From NCBI RefSeq assembly GCF_004664715.2, contig NC_051075.1:90929709-90993708 (forward strand): a DNA stretch of 64,000 nt. The letters are read 5' to 3'. The notes below the pieces were generated by a model. That model did not search any database, was not told where the DNA came from, and saw only the letters and a list, made by a program, of their open reading frames with translations. This document shows positions 1-13,908 of the stretch, in pieces (within the stretch, counting starts at the first letter, position 1; every line of letters begins with the position of its first letter). A program made the position numbers and the translations under genes. Source of the DNA: Peromyscus leucopus. Lineage: Eukaryota > Chordata > Mammalia > Rodentia > Cricetidae.

Positions 1-1307
1 CAGCTCCAGCTGACTTCTCACTTCCCGTAGTTTTACTTGACTTTAACAACCTACACTGCCGACTTTAAAAACACCCGTTTTTAAAGCACCTAGACAGTCT
101 TTGTTCCTGTTCCCAGGGCTCAGAGTTTCAGTTGCTGGAATGGTCTACTCCCCCTCCCACCTGTCATAAGCTTACTAAAAGCCCATTCAAGGATAACTTG
201 GGGAGCTCATGCAGCATGGACTTTAGTGCCTGTTTGTGCTGTGTAACTTCCCATTCAGTTAGTTACATCCTCAGAAGCGCTGGACAGCCTGTCAACACCC
301 CCATCTGAGTGTGGAGATGAGAAGAGCAAGGGGAGATGTACTTCAGGCATGGGTTTTGGTGCCACTGTTCATGTAGATTTGTATCTTTTTCTGGACTTCA
401 GAGGCACTTTTAGAATCTGAATCATGTCAAACAGCTAGTCCCCTGCATCACTCTTCTGGTGCAGACAGGAAAACCCACACTTTGATGGAGTCAAGGCTGG
501 CTGGGTTCTGAGGAGATGTTTATACCAGGTGGCTGCTTATGGACACAGATGTTGGAGAAAGGCTTAGTTTGGAACTCACTGTCCAGCACAGGATGAAGTC
601 CTGTCTTGTAAGTGAGGCTACTGAAAGGCCCCTGGGGTCAGGGCTTAGAGTTACTGTGTAGACTCACTCACTTCACATACTCCATCATCCAGGGTTCTCA
701 GGCTGTGATAAGGCTAATGTGAAAATGTACAGGAAGGAAGATATGTGTTAATTTTGTTAAAGCTAGCAAACAAGGAAACAAATTTTCTTGGTTTTAAAAG
801 AACTGTTCAAAGCTGTACTTTCTAAAACTATTCCAAAGTCATGCAAATTGTGAGATTTTAGTGCAGTCTGTAGTAACATTAAAGTTCATATCCAATGCTT
901 GGCTTTTAGTAATAAAGAGTTTAGACCTTTTCTCTTGTTTCCTTCATGTTTACCTGCGGGGGAAACACACACAGAAACATTGACACATCTGCTCACCCAT
1001 CAACACAGGCAAGCATGAGTCAGAACATGTCTCCCTAGAGTTGTTCAAGGAAGGACCTGGGAGTGAGTACTCGGGAGTGAGTACTCGGGAGTGAGTACCC
1101 AGCAGTGCACACAAGCAGGCCTTCCCATGAGCCCAAAGACCACCTCAAGTTGAGCACAGAAAACACAGGTCAGTGACCTGACGTTAACAAGTATGGACTG
1201 CCCCACCGTCTTATTCCAGTATCATGCTCTCTATCTAATACCCTTACCACAATCATAATAAATCTAAAAGCAGTTTATACAGGCAAACTAAGATTTGTCA
1301 AGTTACC

Positions 1308-1500
1308 AGGCACGCTGGCATAGACCTTTAGTCCAGGACGTGGGTAGTAGAGGCAGATGGAGCTCTGTGAGTCTGGGACCAGGTTCTGTGAATTCTGTTC
1401 TACAGAATGAGCTTTTTAGGCCAGCTAGAGCTACACAGTCAGTTCCAGGACAGCGAGGCTAGCTAGAGAGACCTTGTCTCAGACAACAATAACTATCAAA
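1308..1500 (+). mobile_element. Old B1 SINE
   Basis: 'ggcagatggagctctgtga' and 'accttgtctcagacaac' survive. Confidence 0.6.
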
Positions 1501-1744
1501 GGAGTTCTGAATTTGACAAGGTCTGAGACATTTCTTTCTAAAGTACACTGTGCTCTGCCAGGCAGACCTAGTAGCACAGGTCTGTAATGCCAGCACTCAG
1601 GAACCTAAGATCACCAGTCAGAGCTTTGCCTGGGTTGTATACACAGTAATACCCTGCACCAAGACCAACAAATAAAAAATAGAAAGAATAAACTGAACTA
1701 GTCTATAAAGTCCAAAAGAACAGAACAGGAACACTTAGTTCTCA

Positions 1745-1945
1745 GACTGTACAAATACAGGCCTTGTGCTGGCAAGATGTCAGGGAGAGGATTGTGGTGT
1801 GTAAGTCTGGAGACCTGAGTTCAAGTCCCTGAACCCACATAAAGGTACAAAAGAGAACTCCAGAGGTGTCTTCTGACATATGCCGTAGCACCTGCATCCA
1901 AACACACATACTCAGACACACACAGTAATAAGTGGTTAAAACTTC
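1745..1945 (+). mobile_element. B4/B2-type SINE
   Basis: 'gacctgagttcaagtccct' B-box-like sequence and an ACACACA tail. Confidence 0.55.
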
Positions 1946-1985
1946 CCCAAAAAATTACAGGACTTAAAAGATTCAGTGAGATGTT

Positions 1986-2105
1986 CTTTTTTTCCTGTTT
2001 TTTGTTTTTCGAGACAGGGTTTCTCTGTGTAGTTTTGGTGCCTGTCCTGGGTCTCACTCTGTAGACCAGGCTGGCCTCAAACTCATAGAAACAGGAAGGC
2101 AGAAA
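1986..2105 (-). mobile_element. B1 SINE
   Basis: 'gagacagggtttctctgtgt' and 'gaccaggctggcctcaaact'; right end truncated. Confidence 0.85.
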
Positions 2106-2411
2106 GAAATGCATGTCACAAAACAACTCCTACATGCAACCTCACGGCACATCTAGGTTTTACTGTGGAGGGCTATGCCATGACAGCTTGCCAACATCTG
2201 TATGTTAGAAAGATCATACTAACAAAACTGTAATTCATGGCTGAGTGTTCAAAAAAAGATATTCATATACATAAGCTATTTAGAAGTCATTTATCTAACA
2301 AAATAGTTTATTACAGACCAGCTGTATAAGGATTTATAACTATCCTAACAAAAGCAGGCAGCTCAAAGTAGAAATAACGAGCACTAGTTATTCAACGTTT
2401 CAGATACAATT

Positions 2412-2530
2412 TTCTGTTTTTGGTTTTTGAGATAGTATCACACACTATTCAAGGTTGTCCCTGAACTCTTGGCAACTTTCTTGCCTCAGTCTCTCAAGGG
2501 CTGGGATTATAGATGTGAACCACACTCTGT
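2412..2530 (-). mobile_element. Old B1 SINE
   Basis: 'gctgggattatagatgtgaa' head and 'tttttgagatag' tail side. Confidence 0.65.
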
Positions 2531-2703
2531 CTACCATTATGTGACTATTTTGCTGGAATGTAAATACTATGCAACAAATTCTAACAATCTGCCCCAAGGT
2601 AATTTGTTTTTCCTGTGAACCCAGGGTCTTAAGTTGAGAGTCTCATGTCTAGGTCTCCTACATGATTACCATATATACCAACTTATTACCACATCCAATT
2701 TCA

Positions 2704-3055
2704 GGTTTTTATTTTACTTTAGACAGGGTCTAAGTAGCTGGCTAGCCTGGGATGGAATTTGTGAATCAGGCTGGCCTTGAACTCAAAATCCTCTGCCTGC
2801 CTCTGGGATTGAAGGCATGCAACAGCAGGCTCAGCATCTTCGGGTTTTATGAGTGTTCTGCCTGCATGTACAGCTGTGCACTATGTGCATGCGGTGCCCT
2901 AAGGGGTCAGAAGAGGGCGGGAGATCCTGGTAAGGAATTACAGATGGGTATGAAACAGTCACCGTGTGGGTTAGTACTGGAGATTGAACCTGGGTCCTCT
3001 GAGGAATAGCCAGTAGCCATGTTCTTAACCACTGAGCCATCTCTCAAGCCCCAAC
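2704..3055 (-). mobile_element. Old B1 next to a B3/B2-type SINE
   Basis: B1 at about 2704-2835 ('ggctggccttgaactca'); B3/B2-type at about 2838-3052 ('ttaaccactgagccatctct' head). Confidence 0.75.
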
Positions 3056-3437
3056 TCCCCAACTTCACATTTTTAAATCTTCCATCTTCTTACTTAAAAA
3101 AAACAAAACAAAACAAAAGAGCCATAAATATTTTAAAAGTCCTTACGTATGCTTGAGAGTCTGATAAAGGACGATCACAGGTTGAAGACCAGCCTGATCT
3201 TGTCTCGAAAAAGTAACTGTTAATGTTTCGTTTGGGGACAGGCTCTGGCTATGTCGCCTAGGCTAATGTCAAACTCTGGAGCTTCTTCAGCAATCCTCTA
3301 CTCTGCCTCCTGAGAAAAGGAGCTAACTATAGACAGAGACAGGCCATTGCGACCAACACTGACCTTTCTTCTGTGTGCCAGCTTGTCCGGCTGCTATAGG
3401 TAAGTGGCTTCTGCACAAGGTTTTTCTAAACACTTAC

Positions 3438-3689
3438 CATAGAAATGTCCAAATCCCATGCTGACAGCAATCACCAAGGCCAGGATAACACACTTGTTGA
3501 GACCACCACTGAAGTGTCGTTTACTCGGCTCCTTGGAGGGTTCCTCTTCCGGTTCAGCAAGTGGCGGCTCCTCAGACTCTGAGATGGAAATGGTCTTCTT
3601 CCTGGTGCGGCGGCGTCTGGGGACAGGGCTGGGCTCATGGCTGGTGTCATCGCTACTGGATTCCTCATCACTAGGCTGAGATGAAAAGA
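3438..3689 (-). CDS. Ccpg1: CCPG1 coding exon 5 with transmembrane anchor (residues 152-235)
   Basis: AATAG acceptor, GTAAGT donor, 252 bases. It holds the basic patch RRRRTRKK and, near its end, [20 protein letters not shown], the signal-anchor segment. It ends in phase 1; the next exon is outside the window. Confidence 0.95.
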
Positions 3690-6600
3690 CTATTTTAAAA
3701 GAAAAATGTTGGTATTTAGGTAAACATTCTCGGAAAAGGCTTCCCAGTAAATATGATTTATAATAATCAACGCTAGCCTTACATGCCCTTTAACATGAAA
3801 AAGCCAGAGAGAAACACAAACAAGAACCAACAGCAAACCACACAGACGAACTGTAGTCTAACAACTGTTACACCCGCCTCTGCCTGACAGGCTCCTTCTC
3901 CAGCTCTTCTCAAAGCTCTGTCCTTCCCCACCCTGTGGCCTAGAACAGTTACTCTTACTCCTTCTTGTAGTCTAGTTCAGCCTTACAGACGGAAACAAAT
4001 ATTTAGTTAAGGAAAAAGAAACCCTGTCTTTTCATTCATTCAATTCACAGTTATGTGAAGGAACAGGAAGTCTCTAAGGGATAATAAACAGGTCGTCTTC
4101 CAGGTCCCTACCCCACCACGCAGGTCCACAGCACCACAGTTCAACACAGGCTCCCGAAGTCAGGTGACCTTCCCTTCGACTGCCACTCTTACCAGAAGGT
4201 TCTGGATTTTACCCTCTAGTAACTATGTCAGCAGGAGGGGGCGTCACAGCAGCTGTCCTGGTGCGGAGGCCGGCTGGTGCTGCTGCTGCCGCCTCAGGAA
4301 GGAACGGTAAGAGCACACGGAGACAGAAACTCAAACACTCCACTCCAGGAACACGCATGCACGCATGCACGCACGCACGCCCCTGGAAACACGACTTGAG
4401 CTTTTTACACGTCACTTCTTATCTCCATTCCATAGCTCAACAAATTATTGACAACACTTGGTAGTAATCTCTATAGCCAGTTAGAAGTAAGGATAAGATG
4501 TGAACTGGACTTCAACACGGAGCTCCAAAACCACACACTCATGCACCAAAAATGCCGGTCTTTCAGAAAACAGGCTCTTCATGCCACAGGGAAGCTGGTG
4601 TCTAGGTCAGGCAATGCTTTCTAAAGATCAAGTGTGGGGAATTTGGTTCCTGTTCTTGAGACAAAAGGGACTCCATCACTACTGAATGAACACATGTCCT
4701 AATGCTTAGTGACATGGTGGCCACCCAGTGTCGTGACTCCTCATGCCCAGCACGGCGCTGGTTATTCTTGATCACTAGTTTTTCCAAGATGCCATCGCTT
4801 TACACTTCTTAGATAAAATGGGAGAGGAAGACTTAAACCAAGCATTGCATAGTATAAAGGCATTCAGACCATGGCTGGGGTACTGGAGTCACTTTCTGAC
4901 AGAATTAGAATAAGTAAATGTAAAAGCAAAGCTTTCTCCAAATGTCCTAAAAATGTCTCCAAGCCTTCATATATAATACATATTGCCTTCATATATATGA
5001 GTAACCCACTCTATAGATATTAACAGCCATTAACTACCTAATGCTTCCATCTTTAACTCATACATGTAACAGTGGAAATATCTGGATTTCTAAACTTCTG
5101 TACAGTGTAATCTGGCCCACAATCCAAGCAGCAGGCAGTGCAGAGGCATGCAGTAAGCTTGGCCAGCCTCTTCGTGGGATCTCTAGGATCAACTCCCCAA
5201 AGCACTCAGCATTTCAACAGTAACTGTGACTAGGCCCAGCTGAGAAGCCGCTCAGCATCAGTCACGCCACCTTGGAGAGCGAGCTGGCTAGGAACACGGA
5301 GTTTCAGCTGATCATCCCAGCCCCTTATGCATTCAGGAATCTTCCACAGCTTCTCCCACCACCTTTCTTTTGTGAATAAACAGGAAAAAATGTATAAAGC
5401 TTTATTATAAGTCATAAAGGAAAAAACTGAAAATACAACTTTCATCAGTTAACACTGTTATCTACGTGAGATTAAAATACAGTGAGTCTCTTCAGAAACA
5501 CACACAACACAGACTTCTCTACGGCTACCACCTTTGCCTTCTGAGGAGAAAGGCTGGTCAATGGAAGGCGGGAGTTTTCCTAAACAAACAGAAAGCTGAA
5601 TACCTATTGGAATCATACAAAAACACGAAGCTGAAAAGCTGTAAGGAAAAAAAGAATGGGAGAGAACAGACAAGGTAACTGAGGAGATTAAATTATCCAA
5701 TGTGGCTGGCTGTACAGTATTTTCAGTGTAGCCTAAAATTTATCATTATTTTTTAAAACACTTTCTTTATACAAGCAATTTGATGGGAAGGATTACAATA
5801 GGTTAAAAAATGCTTAAACTGGGCATGGTGGCACACACATTTGATCCCAGCACTCAAGGGACAGAGACAAGCCAATCTCTATGGGTTTGAGGATGACCTG
5901 GTCTACAGCAAATTCCTGGCCAGTCAGGAATCCACTGTGAGACCCTGTCTCAAATAACAAAGAAACCAAAAGAAGAAGAAGGAAAAAAAAAAAAAACAAA
6001 AAAAAAACCTTACTATTTCTGTTAACTAATTTTGAAACATTCTCAGATCTTAGGAGGAAATCAAGTCAAAATCCTAGGCTTAGAGGAACAAGTTCCCATC
6101 AACAATGTTTAGACTAGCCCAGTGGTGGTGGCTCAAGCCTTTAATCCTAGAATTAGGGAGGCAGAGGCAGGTGGATCTCTATGAGTTCGAGGCCAGCCTG
6201 GGCTATAGAGAGAGAAACACTGTCTCAAAAATCTAACAAACAATGTGTAGGCTGTCCTGTTACCAGCCCTCAGGCTCCACTCCTACTTGAGTCCATGTGT
6301 CTGAAGCCAGAGGCAGAAAATATAAATTGTTAAGTAAATATATCAAAGGGGGAAACCATCTGAACATGATGCAATTCTAAAATTCAAAAAATATACATAT
6401 CAAGTGCTGCCCTGCTGAGCCCCTGAGGATGGGAAGGCCTCTCAGACCCCTTGACCCTAGGTATCTGTTGAATTCAACAGTACTAACCTTCTGAAAATAG
6501 TTAGCCATCTATATCTTGGACTCAACAAGGGATGGACTAAAAATAATCAGAAAAAAATTCCTCTGCTCTGAACACTCTCTCTCTCTCTCTTTTTGTTTTG

Positions 6601-9600
6601 TTTTGTTTTTTAAGACAAAATAGCTTTGTACTGTGTAGCTTTAGAGCCTGTCCTGGAACTCACTCTGTAGACCAAGCCGGCCTCGAACTCCAAGATCCAC
6701 CTGCCTCTGCTCCCAAATGCTGGGATCAAAGGTGTGAGCCACCACCGCTAGCAGGCTCAGGCTTCTTTTTATCACCATTCCCTAACCATTTACATAGCAC
6801 ACAGTGTCAAACATGGTGTTACATGGAAACAGGATGTTTACCGTAAGCCCAGCTCAATCCCAGCTAAGACAGGAAAACTGTCACAAATTCAAGGCTAGCC
6901 AAGGCTACACAGCGAGGTCCAGGATTAGGTGGGCTCAAGAGTGAGATCTTATACCAGAACAAACCAACAAAAAAGTCAGGAAACATAATGTAGCATGTTA
7001 TTACCTTAAATTGGAATGAGAAATGTCATTGATTCTGACTACCAAATGTATCCAGTGTTAAAAGAATGGGAAAATCCAAGGAGAATATCCGAACTACATA
7101 CTATATATTCTTGGTTTTTCATCAAATTAGGAACCGCTTAAAACAGCAGTTCTAAATTATGACTGTGGGTTAATTAATAACTGAGTTAGTTACAGGCTTC
7201 TCTTTTTAACATTTTCCAGGAAATTTATGTCTAAGTATTTTATGTCACATTGAAAAATACTACATATTCAGAAAACTGTGGTTAAGAATTGTGGAAGTAG
7301 GGGCTGGAGAGATGGCTCAGAGGTTAAGAGCATTGGCAGCTCTTCCAGAGGCCCTGAGTTCAATTCCCAGCAACCACATGGTGGCTCACAACCATCTGTA
7401 ATGAGATTCGATGCCCTCTTCAGGCACGCAGGTGTACATACAGACAGAACACCATATACATAAAATAAATAGACCTTAAAAAAAAAATTGTGGAAGTAGC
7501 CAGGCGGTGATGGCGCACCCCTTTAATCCCAGCACTCAGGAGGCAGAGGCAGGCGGATCTCTGAGTTCGAGGCCAGCCTGGTCTACAGAGTGAGTTCCAG
7601 GGCAACCAAGGCTATGCAGAGAAACCCTGTCTTGAAAGAACAAAAACAAAAACAACCCAAAACAAAACAAAAGAAGACTTGTGGAAGCTGGAATGGTGGC
7701 ACATGCCTGTGGAACAATTGCAGCCAAATCTGAGACTAGCCTGAGCTACACAGTGAATTTAAAAACAGCCAGAGTTACAGAGCTGGACTCTACTATACCT
7801 CAGTCAACCAACCAAATATTAAAAGCCAAATGCATCTTTTGAGGGCTTGAGACTAATAAACTGAATGTAGCATGCAGAGTAAGTTTATCTAGCATATGCA
7901 ATATCTGGGGCTCAGTCCCCAGGACCCTCCCCCAGCCCCACAGTAACGTATCAAGGAAAGAACACTGAGCTGATCCATTAAGGCCAGGAAGGCACTGTAA
8001 AAAACTTTACCAAGATTTTCTTGCATTTCAGAGCATCATTTAAGAAGCTGAGAGCTGGAGCTAGAAAACAAGCCATTAACTAAGAGGTCAGAGGTCTGTT
8101 CCTGCAACAGCTCCTACCGGGCTCTGGCTGGCAGAAGGCGTACTGGCTACTGGAGGAGGAGCCCATGTTAAAGTCGTCCGAGCTGGGAGCTTCTTTTATA
8201 ACTTCCTGGTTTCCCATTTCTTCCAGCTTAGGTGGTTCAAGTGTAACAATATCAGAATCATCGCTGGTAGTTCCCAAATACACATTGTCTTCAGGGGAAG
8301 CTGCTTCCTCAACCTACGGAACCAAATTTTACAGGCAGCAACCTCAGTCACTTTGAGTCTTAAATTTTCTTCGCTGTTCAGAATACATGACACCTAGTTT
8401 CGTTCCTTTCCCTTCTCTCCCCTTCCCTTAGCTTTTCAATGCTGGGGATGGAGCCTGGGCCTCGGGCATGCTATGCTTCGGGTCTACCCCTGACACCCCC
8501 CCCCCAGCCCTTAAAGAAATGACTTCTCCCCCACAGTAAAGTATGCAATCACAGGCTTACTCTCTTTAGTTTGGAGACCTCAAAGCCATTCATAATGCTA
8601 AGAATTAGATGAGACTCCTGTCTCCTCCCACTGTGCTTCAAAAGCTGAAGAGACTACAGCTCCCTCCATGACAACAGGACCCCAAGAATTCACTTACTTC
8701 ACTAGTCTGGTGAGTTTACTAGCATAAAATACTACATCCAGGGAGCACAGAACAGACCGATTCAACTTGTCTGGTTCATCAGCTGCTAGGCACTAGAGTC
8801 TGAATACGCCCCCAAATTCATGAAAACTTAGACTGGCACACACCTTTAATCCCAGCACTCAGGAGACAAAGGCAGGTGGAGCTCTATGAATTAGAGGCTA
8901 GCCTGCTCTACATACTGAGTTACGGGACAGCCAGGGCTATGTAAAAAGACCCTGCCTCAAAAAAAAAAAAAAAAGAATCCAAAACAAAGCATTAACACTC
9001 AGGAAATGAGGAATGCTGTCTGAAGAACACACAGCACAATGCCACTTGGCCATTCCCTTCCTGTCATCCAAGGACATTGCATTTGTTCCCTAGATGGCAA
9101 AAGGTGCCATCCTAAAGCAAGGAGCAATCATCACCCCCCAAACCAGACATCAGCACCTTCATCTTGGACTTTCCAGCCTCCAATATTAAATTATTTTTAG
9201 TAACTTTGTTAGGGGGTGCATGTGGCAGTCAGAGGATATCTTGCCAGTCAGTTCTCTCATACCATGCGAGTTCCTGGGGACTGAATTCAGGTTAGACTCA
9301 GCACCAAGTACCTTCCTACCTGCTGAACCATCTCATCAACACTAGAGATTGATTTTATTTATGTGGGGAAGTGGACACACAGACCAGAAGAAGGCAGCAG
9401 ATCCCTCGGAGCTGTAGTTAGATGTTTGTGGGACACCCAGCTTATTCCATGTGTAGTGAAATCTGAACCCATGTCCTCATGATTATTAAGTAGCAGGCAC
9501 TCTTAAAAACTGAGCAATCTCTCCAGACCCTTCCAGAAATGGATTATTTTTCATTATGTCACCCAATCTCAGCACCAAGGAACTAAAATACTATGGAAAT

Positions 9601-12600
9601 GATCTAGCCAAGTAGTTTTATTCAAAAGACAGCTCCAACAGACAATGTTTAGCTTGTTGTCAGATGTAAAAGTTAACCTTCACTTAGACATCCACTCAGT
9701 AAAACACAATTTAGATTGGTAGTTCTTTAAACACTAACTCATCTTGTAGTCACAATCAGGGCTGTCTATGAGGGTGACCTAGGGGAAGGTACTTGCTTAG
9801 TGTCCTGTTCTGAAACCCAGCAGAAGTTAACCTTAAAACCGACCGGTTTTTTCCACTAAATTTTCTTGTAATTTAGTAGGAATAGAACGCTTAGTTATAA
9901 ATAGGACAGTGCTTCTCAAACATCCACAGTACAAAACAAAGGTTTACCTCAGTTTCTGACTTGGTTTCTCCCACTGATGCCAATGTAGTCTCTTCCACTG
10001 ACAACATGCTGTTTGCACTGCTTTCTGGGATAAAATCAAGATCAAGAGCGTTAGTTCTTTGAAAACACTTACTTTACTTGCAAGTGTGGGGGGGACAATT
10101 TCACAGAGAATGTAACTCATTAATGGCTCTCCGGTGTCAGTGGCGGCCTTCTAACTATTCTCAGACACTTGCTGGCAGATTCCTGCCTTTTTACAAGTCC
10201 ACTGAACATCCCAGGATAAGACCACTCCAAAGGCAATCAAGGATGGTACCCCTGGCCCCAGAAAAAGAAATGGGAACTTAACTTACCTCCACCTCCAGGC
10301 CCCACATGAAGAACTTGCAGTTCCTCTTGCTCTAATGAGGAACATTCTAGAGTCAGTTCACAGCTGTCACTGGCTGTGGCAGAATTCATGATCTCTACAT
10401 CAGAACCCTGGGGGAAAGTGGTAACTATTAATTCAGGTATTGTCTCCCCAAGGCTGGATTTGATGTTATGTAGAAAGTCCCCGATGCTACCACACCTAAA
10501 CATCATTTATCCTGACTGGTTTTGTTAACTCAGTCCATACAGGCCCCCAGAAGGGAAAGTGAAGGATGGGGCCATAGGCTTCCAGCCCATGTCAGTGAGC
10601 ACAACAGAAGGAAGATGACAGAAGATTAACTCTCTCGCAGTTGATAACAAATTAACCATTGTCTGTAGCTGGAGTTATCTTCTGAATAGCTACTTATCTA
10701 GAGAATTTCCATGGTCCTGGAGAGATGGCTCAGAAGCAAACAGGCAAACTCTGAGTGTGCACTAAGGGTCTGAAGAGGTATCTCAGGAGTTAAGAGTTCT
10801 TCCAGAGGACCCAGGTTTGATTCCTAGTACCCACATGGTGGCTCACAAGTGTAACTCCAGTCCCAGGGCCTCCAACATTCTCTTCGAGCATCCCCAGACA
10901 CTGTGTGCATGTGCTCTGCACAAATATTTACATATAAAAGACTGCCTGCATTGGCTGCAGAACCAAGGCTCGGGCAGGTTAGGTCTGCTCTGCAGACTGC
11001 TTGGGAAGGAGATTCGGGACTAAATCAGAATGAGAGTAATGAAAAGAAAAATGAAACACAGCCAAGAGACCTCAGCCAGAAAAAGGAGTTAGAAGGATTT
11101 CTAGAATAAAGGATATAAAAACACAAGCACACAGCAAGTGTGCATGTATGTAATCCCAGCACTAAGAGGCCAAGGCAGGAAGTAAAGTCAAGACTAGCCT
11201 GGACTACAAAGTGACTGCCGGGCCATCTAGGCTAGAGATAGACCCTATCCCCAAAATGTTAAAAGAAGTACAGCTGGCAGTTTGTCACATGACTAAGTGC
11301 CCAAACACTTGCTATCATATTCTACCCTGCAGCCGCACAGCCAGGTTCCCAATGCTGCCTTCCTCCTACTCTTGGCTTATCCTTATAGGGAAAAAGGGGA
11401 AAAGCCATTGCTTATAGAAGTCCACCTGAACTTTGCAGGAACAGTTAAAAACACAGAAGCAGAACCAGGGCACACACCATTTGGAGAGCAGTAGCAGGAC
11501 TAAGGCAAGGTTGGGACTGACTTGGTCACGCAGTTGAGTTCTAAGCTAGTTAGGTCTACATATTAATACCCTGTCTAAAAAGGGTGGATGGGCCAGGCGG
11601 TGGTGGAGCACACCTTTAATCCCAGCACTCGGGAGGTAGAGCCAGGCAGATCTCTGTGAGTTCAAGGCCAGCCTGGTCTATAGGCACCAAAACTACAGAG
11701 AGAAACCCAGCCTTGAATGGGTTGAATGGGCTGGGGAGCTGGACATGGTGGTACATATCTACTAAGTCTCAGCTGGGGCTGGGGGAGGAGGGTACAGAAC
11801 ATAGGCCAGTCAGGGTTACTGCATAACAAACTATCCTAAAACACTAAACCAGGGGTGGAAGGCATATCTGTGATCCTGGCACTGGGAAGCAGAAGAGAAT
11901 AAGTTCAAGTTCATGGCCAGTCTGCTAGAGTGAGATCCTGTCAACCCCTCCCTCCGAAAAAAACCTCAGCCTCCCTTCTATCTCAATCAGTATAGTTGCT
12001 AACAAATTTTGAAGCTGTAAAACAAAAGCCTATGAAGTGCTATTTAAAATTACATGTGCTTACTTAGGGTATGTGTACACAGAGGCACCATAATACATAT
12101 GTAGAGGTCAGGACATGACTTGTATGTAAAGTGGACATTCTCCTACCATATGGGTTCCAAGGATCCAACTCAGGATGTCAGGCTTCCATGGCACCTCAGC
12201 CATGTCACTGGCTCCCTATTTTTACTGATGCTGATTTATAAAAGATATGACTAACAAACTACTCTAAACCTTCAATTATCAAAATAACTTCTTTCTTTCT
12301 TTCTCTTTCACCACCACCCAGCCAAAATAATTATTTCATTTTTTAGTTGTTTTGTTTGTTTGTTTGTTTTTGCTTTTCGAGACAGAGTTTCTCTGTGTAG
12401 TTTTTGGTGTCTGTCCTGGATCTCACTCTGTAGACCAGGCTGGCCTTGAAATCACAGGGATCCCCCTGGCTCTGCCTCCAGAGTGCTGGGATTAAAGGCG
12501 TGCGCCGCCTCCGCTGCCGCCGCCGCCGCCGCCGCCACCACCACCACCCAGCCAAAATAATTATTTCTATATACCATATATACCATCAAGCACCAGCATC

Positions 12601-13860
12601 AATAGACCTGATGGTAAATGCCCATAACTCAAGCACTTGGGAGGCGGGACAGACGACTTCCAGTTGGAAGGCAGCGAGGGCTACTGAGTTCTAGGCAACA
12701 CTGGGCTACAGTGGGACCTTGTCTCAAAAAATAAATTAATTCACTGATGAAGTAAGCAAGCTTATAAAATCCTAAAAACAAATAGGAAACTTTTGATGAG
12801 ACGACTCAAATCCGAACAAGCGAGGCTGGACCGATGTGATGCTTTCTGTTCTTAGGACTTCTATACTGAAAACAACCACCAGCTTGGGACATAAATCAGT
12901 GTCTACAATGTTCTAGTTACACCATTCCTCATTACAAAACTGGCTTTGGGACCACATTCAATGCAGCTTTGACTATGCTGTAAGCTCTACACCAGCCACA
13001 ACTATACCCCGTCTCCAAAAACAGTAAAAGAAAAAAGAAAAAAATTAAGGCTGATGGGGCTAGAGAGATAGCTCAGCAGTTTAGAACTCTGGCTGCTCTT
13101 CCAGAGACGCAGGTTCAGTTCCCAGCATCCACATGGTGGCTCATGACTATCTGTATCTCCAGGCCCAGAGAATCTGACACCATCCTCTGGCCTTTGCAGT
13201 TTGCATTATATTATGGCTACAAGCCTCTGGGCACCAGGAGTAGAATGTGGTAGTTTGAATGGGTTGTGGCCCCCATAGACTCATGTGTTTGAATGCTTGG
13301 CCCATAGGCACTATTAGGAGTGGCAGCTGTAACTAGAGTTTTCCTGCCTTGCCCACAGTCAGGACAAAACTTTGTCACCGGCCAGTCCCACAGCGCTCAG
13401 ACCCAACCAAGTAAACACAGAGACTTACTTATATTGCTTACAAACTGTATGGCTGTGGCAGGCTTCTTGCTAACTGTTCTTACAGCTTATATTAATCCAT
13501 TTCCATAAATCTATACTTTGCCATGTGGCTCGTGGCTTATCACTTACCGGCGTCTTCACATGCTGTTTGTCATGGCGGCGGCGGCTAGCAGTGACTCCTC
13601 CTGCCTTCCTGTTCTTTCTTTTCTCCTCTCTGTTAGTCCCGCCTATACTTCCTGCCTAGCCACTGGCCAATCAGTGTTTTATTTATTGACCAATCAGAGC
13701 AATTTGACATACAGACCATCCCACAGCACTTCTCATTTTCTCTTCTTTTTTTTTTTTTAAAAAAAAAAGAGGAAGGTTTTAACTTTTACACATCTCCAAA
13801 GCCAGCTTGGTATATTTGGGAATTTGGGTGTAGCTTCTCTTACTACTTCCTGCTGGAGGC

Positions 13861-13908
<48 letters not shown>

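Larger units (their letters stand above)
1..3437 (-). other. Ccpg1: CCPG1 intron downstream of the TM exon (partial)
   Basis: No coding exon was found here on either strand, although the next CCPG1 exon must lie to the left. The first 1.3 kb shows no repeat I recognise, except a 14-base unit (gggagtgagtactc) repeated about three times at 1060-1100. The rest is mostly degraded SINEs. Confidence 0.75.
3690..8117 (-). other. Ccpg1: CCPG1 intron between coding exons 4 and 5
   Basis: About 4.4 kb. The part next to the exon (3.7-5.8 kb) is largely free of recognisable repeats, with a short CATG/CACG-repeat at 4355-4380. The 5.8-7.8 kb part is packed with SINEs. No further exon was seen. Confidence 0.7.
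8314..9947 (-). other. Ccpg1: CCPG1 intron between coding exons 3 and 4
   Basis: A B1 at about 8829-8974 and two old B3/B2-type SINEs at about 9200-9530. The remaining sequence shows nothing I can assign. Confidence 0.7.

Noticed and set aside
7299..7330. tRNA-like A and B boxes in B2 elements across the window
   Set aside because: These are the known Pol III promoters of tRNA-derived SINEs, not tRNA genes.
8080..8393. Extra short frames around CCPG1 coding exon 4 extending past its splice sites
   Set aside because: The extensions cross canonical acceptor and donor sites and have no similarity to CCPG1.
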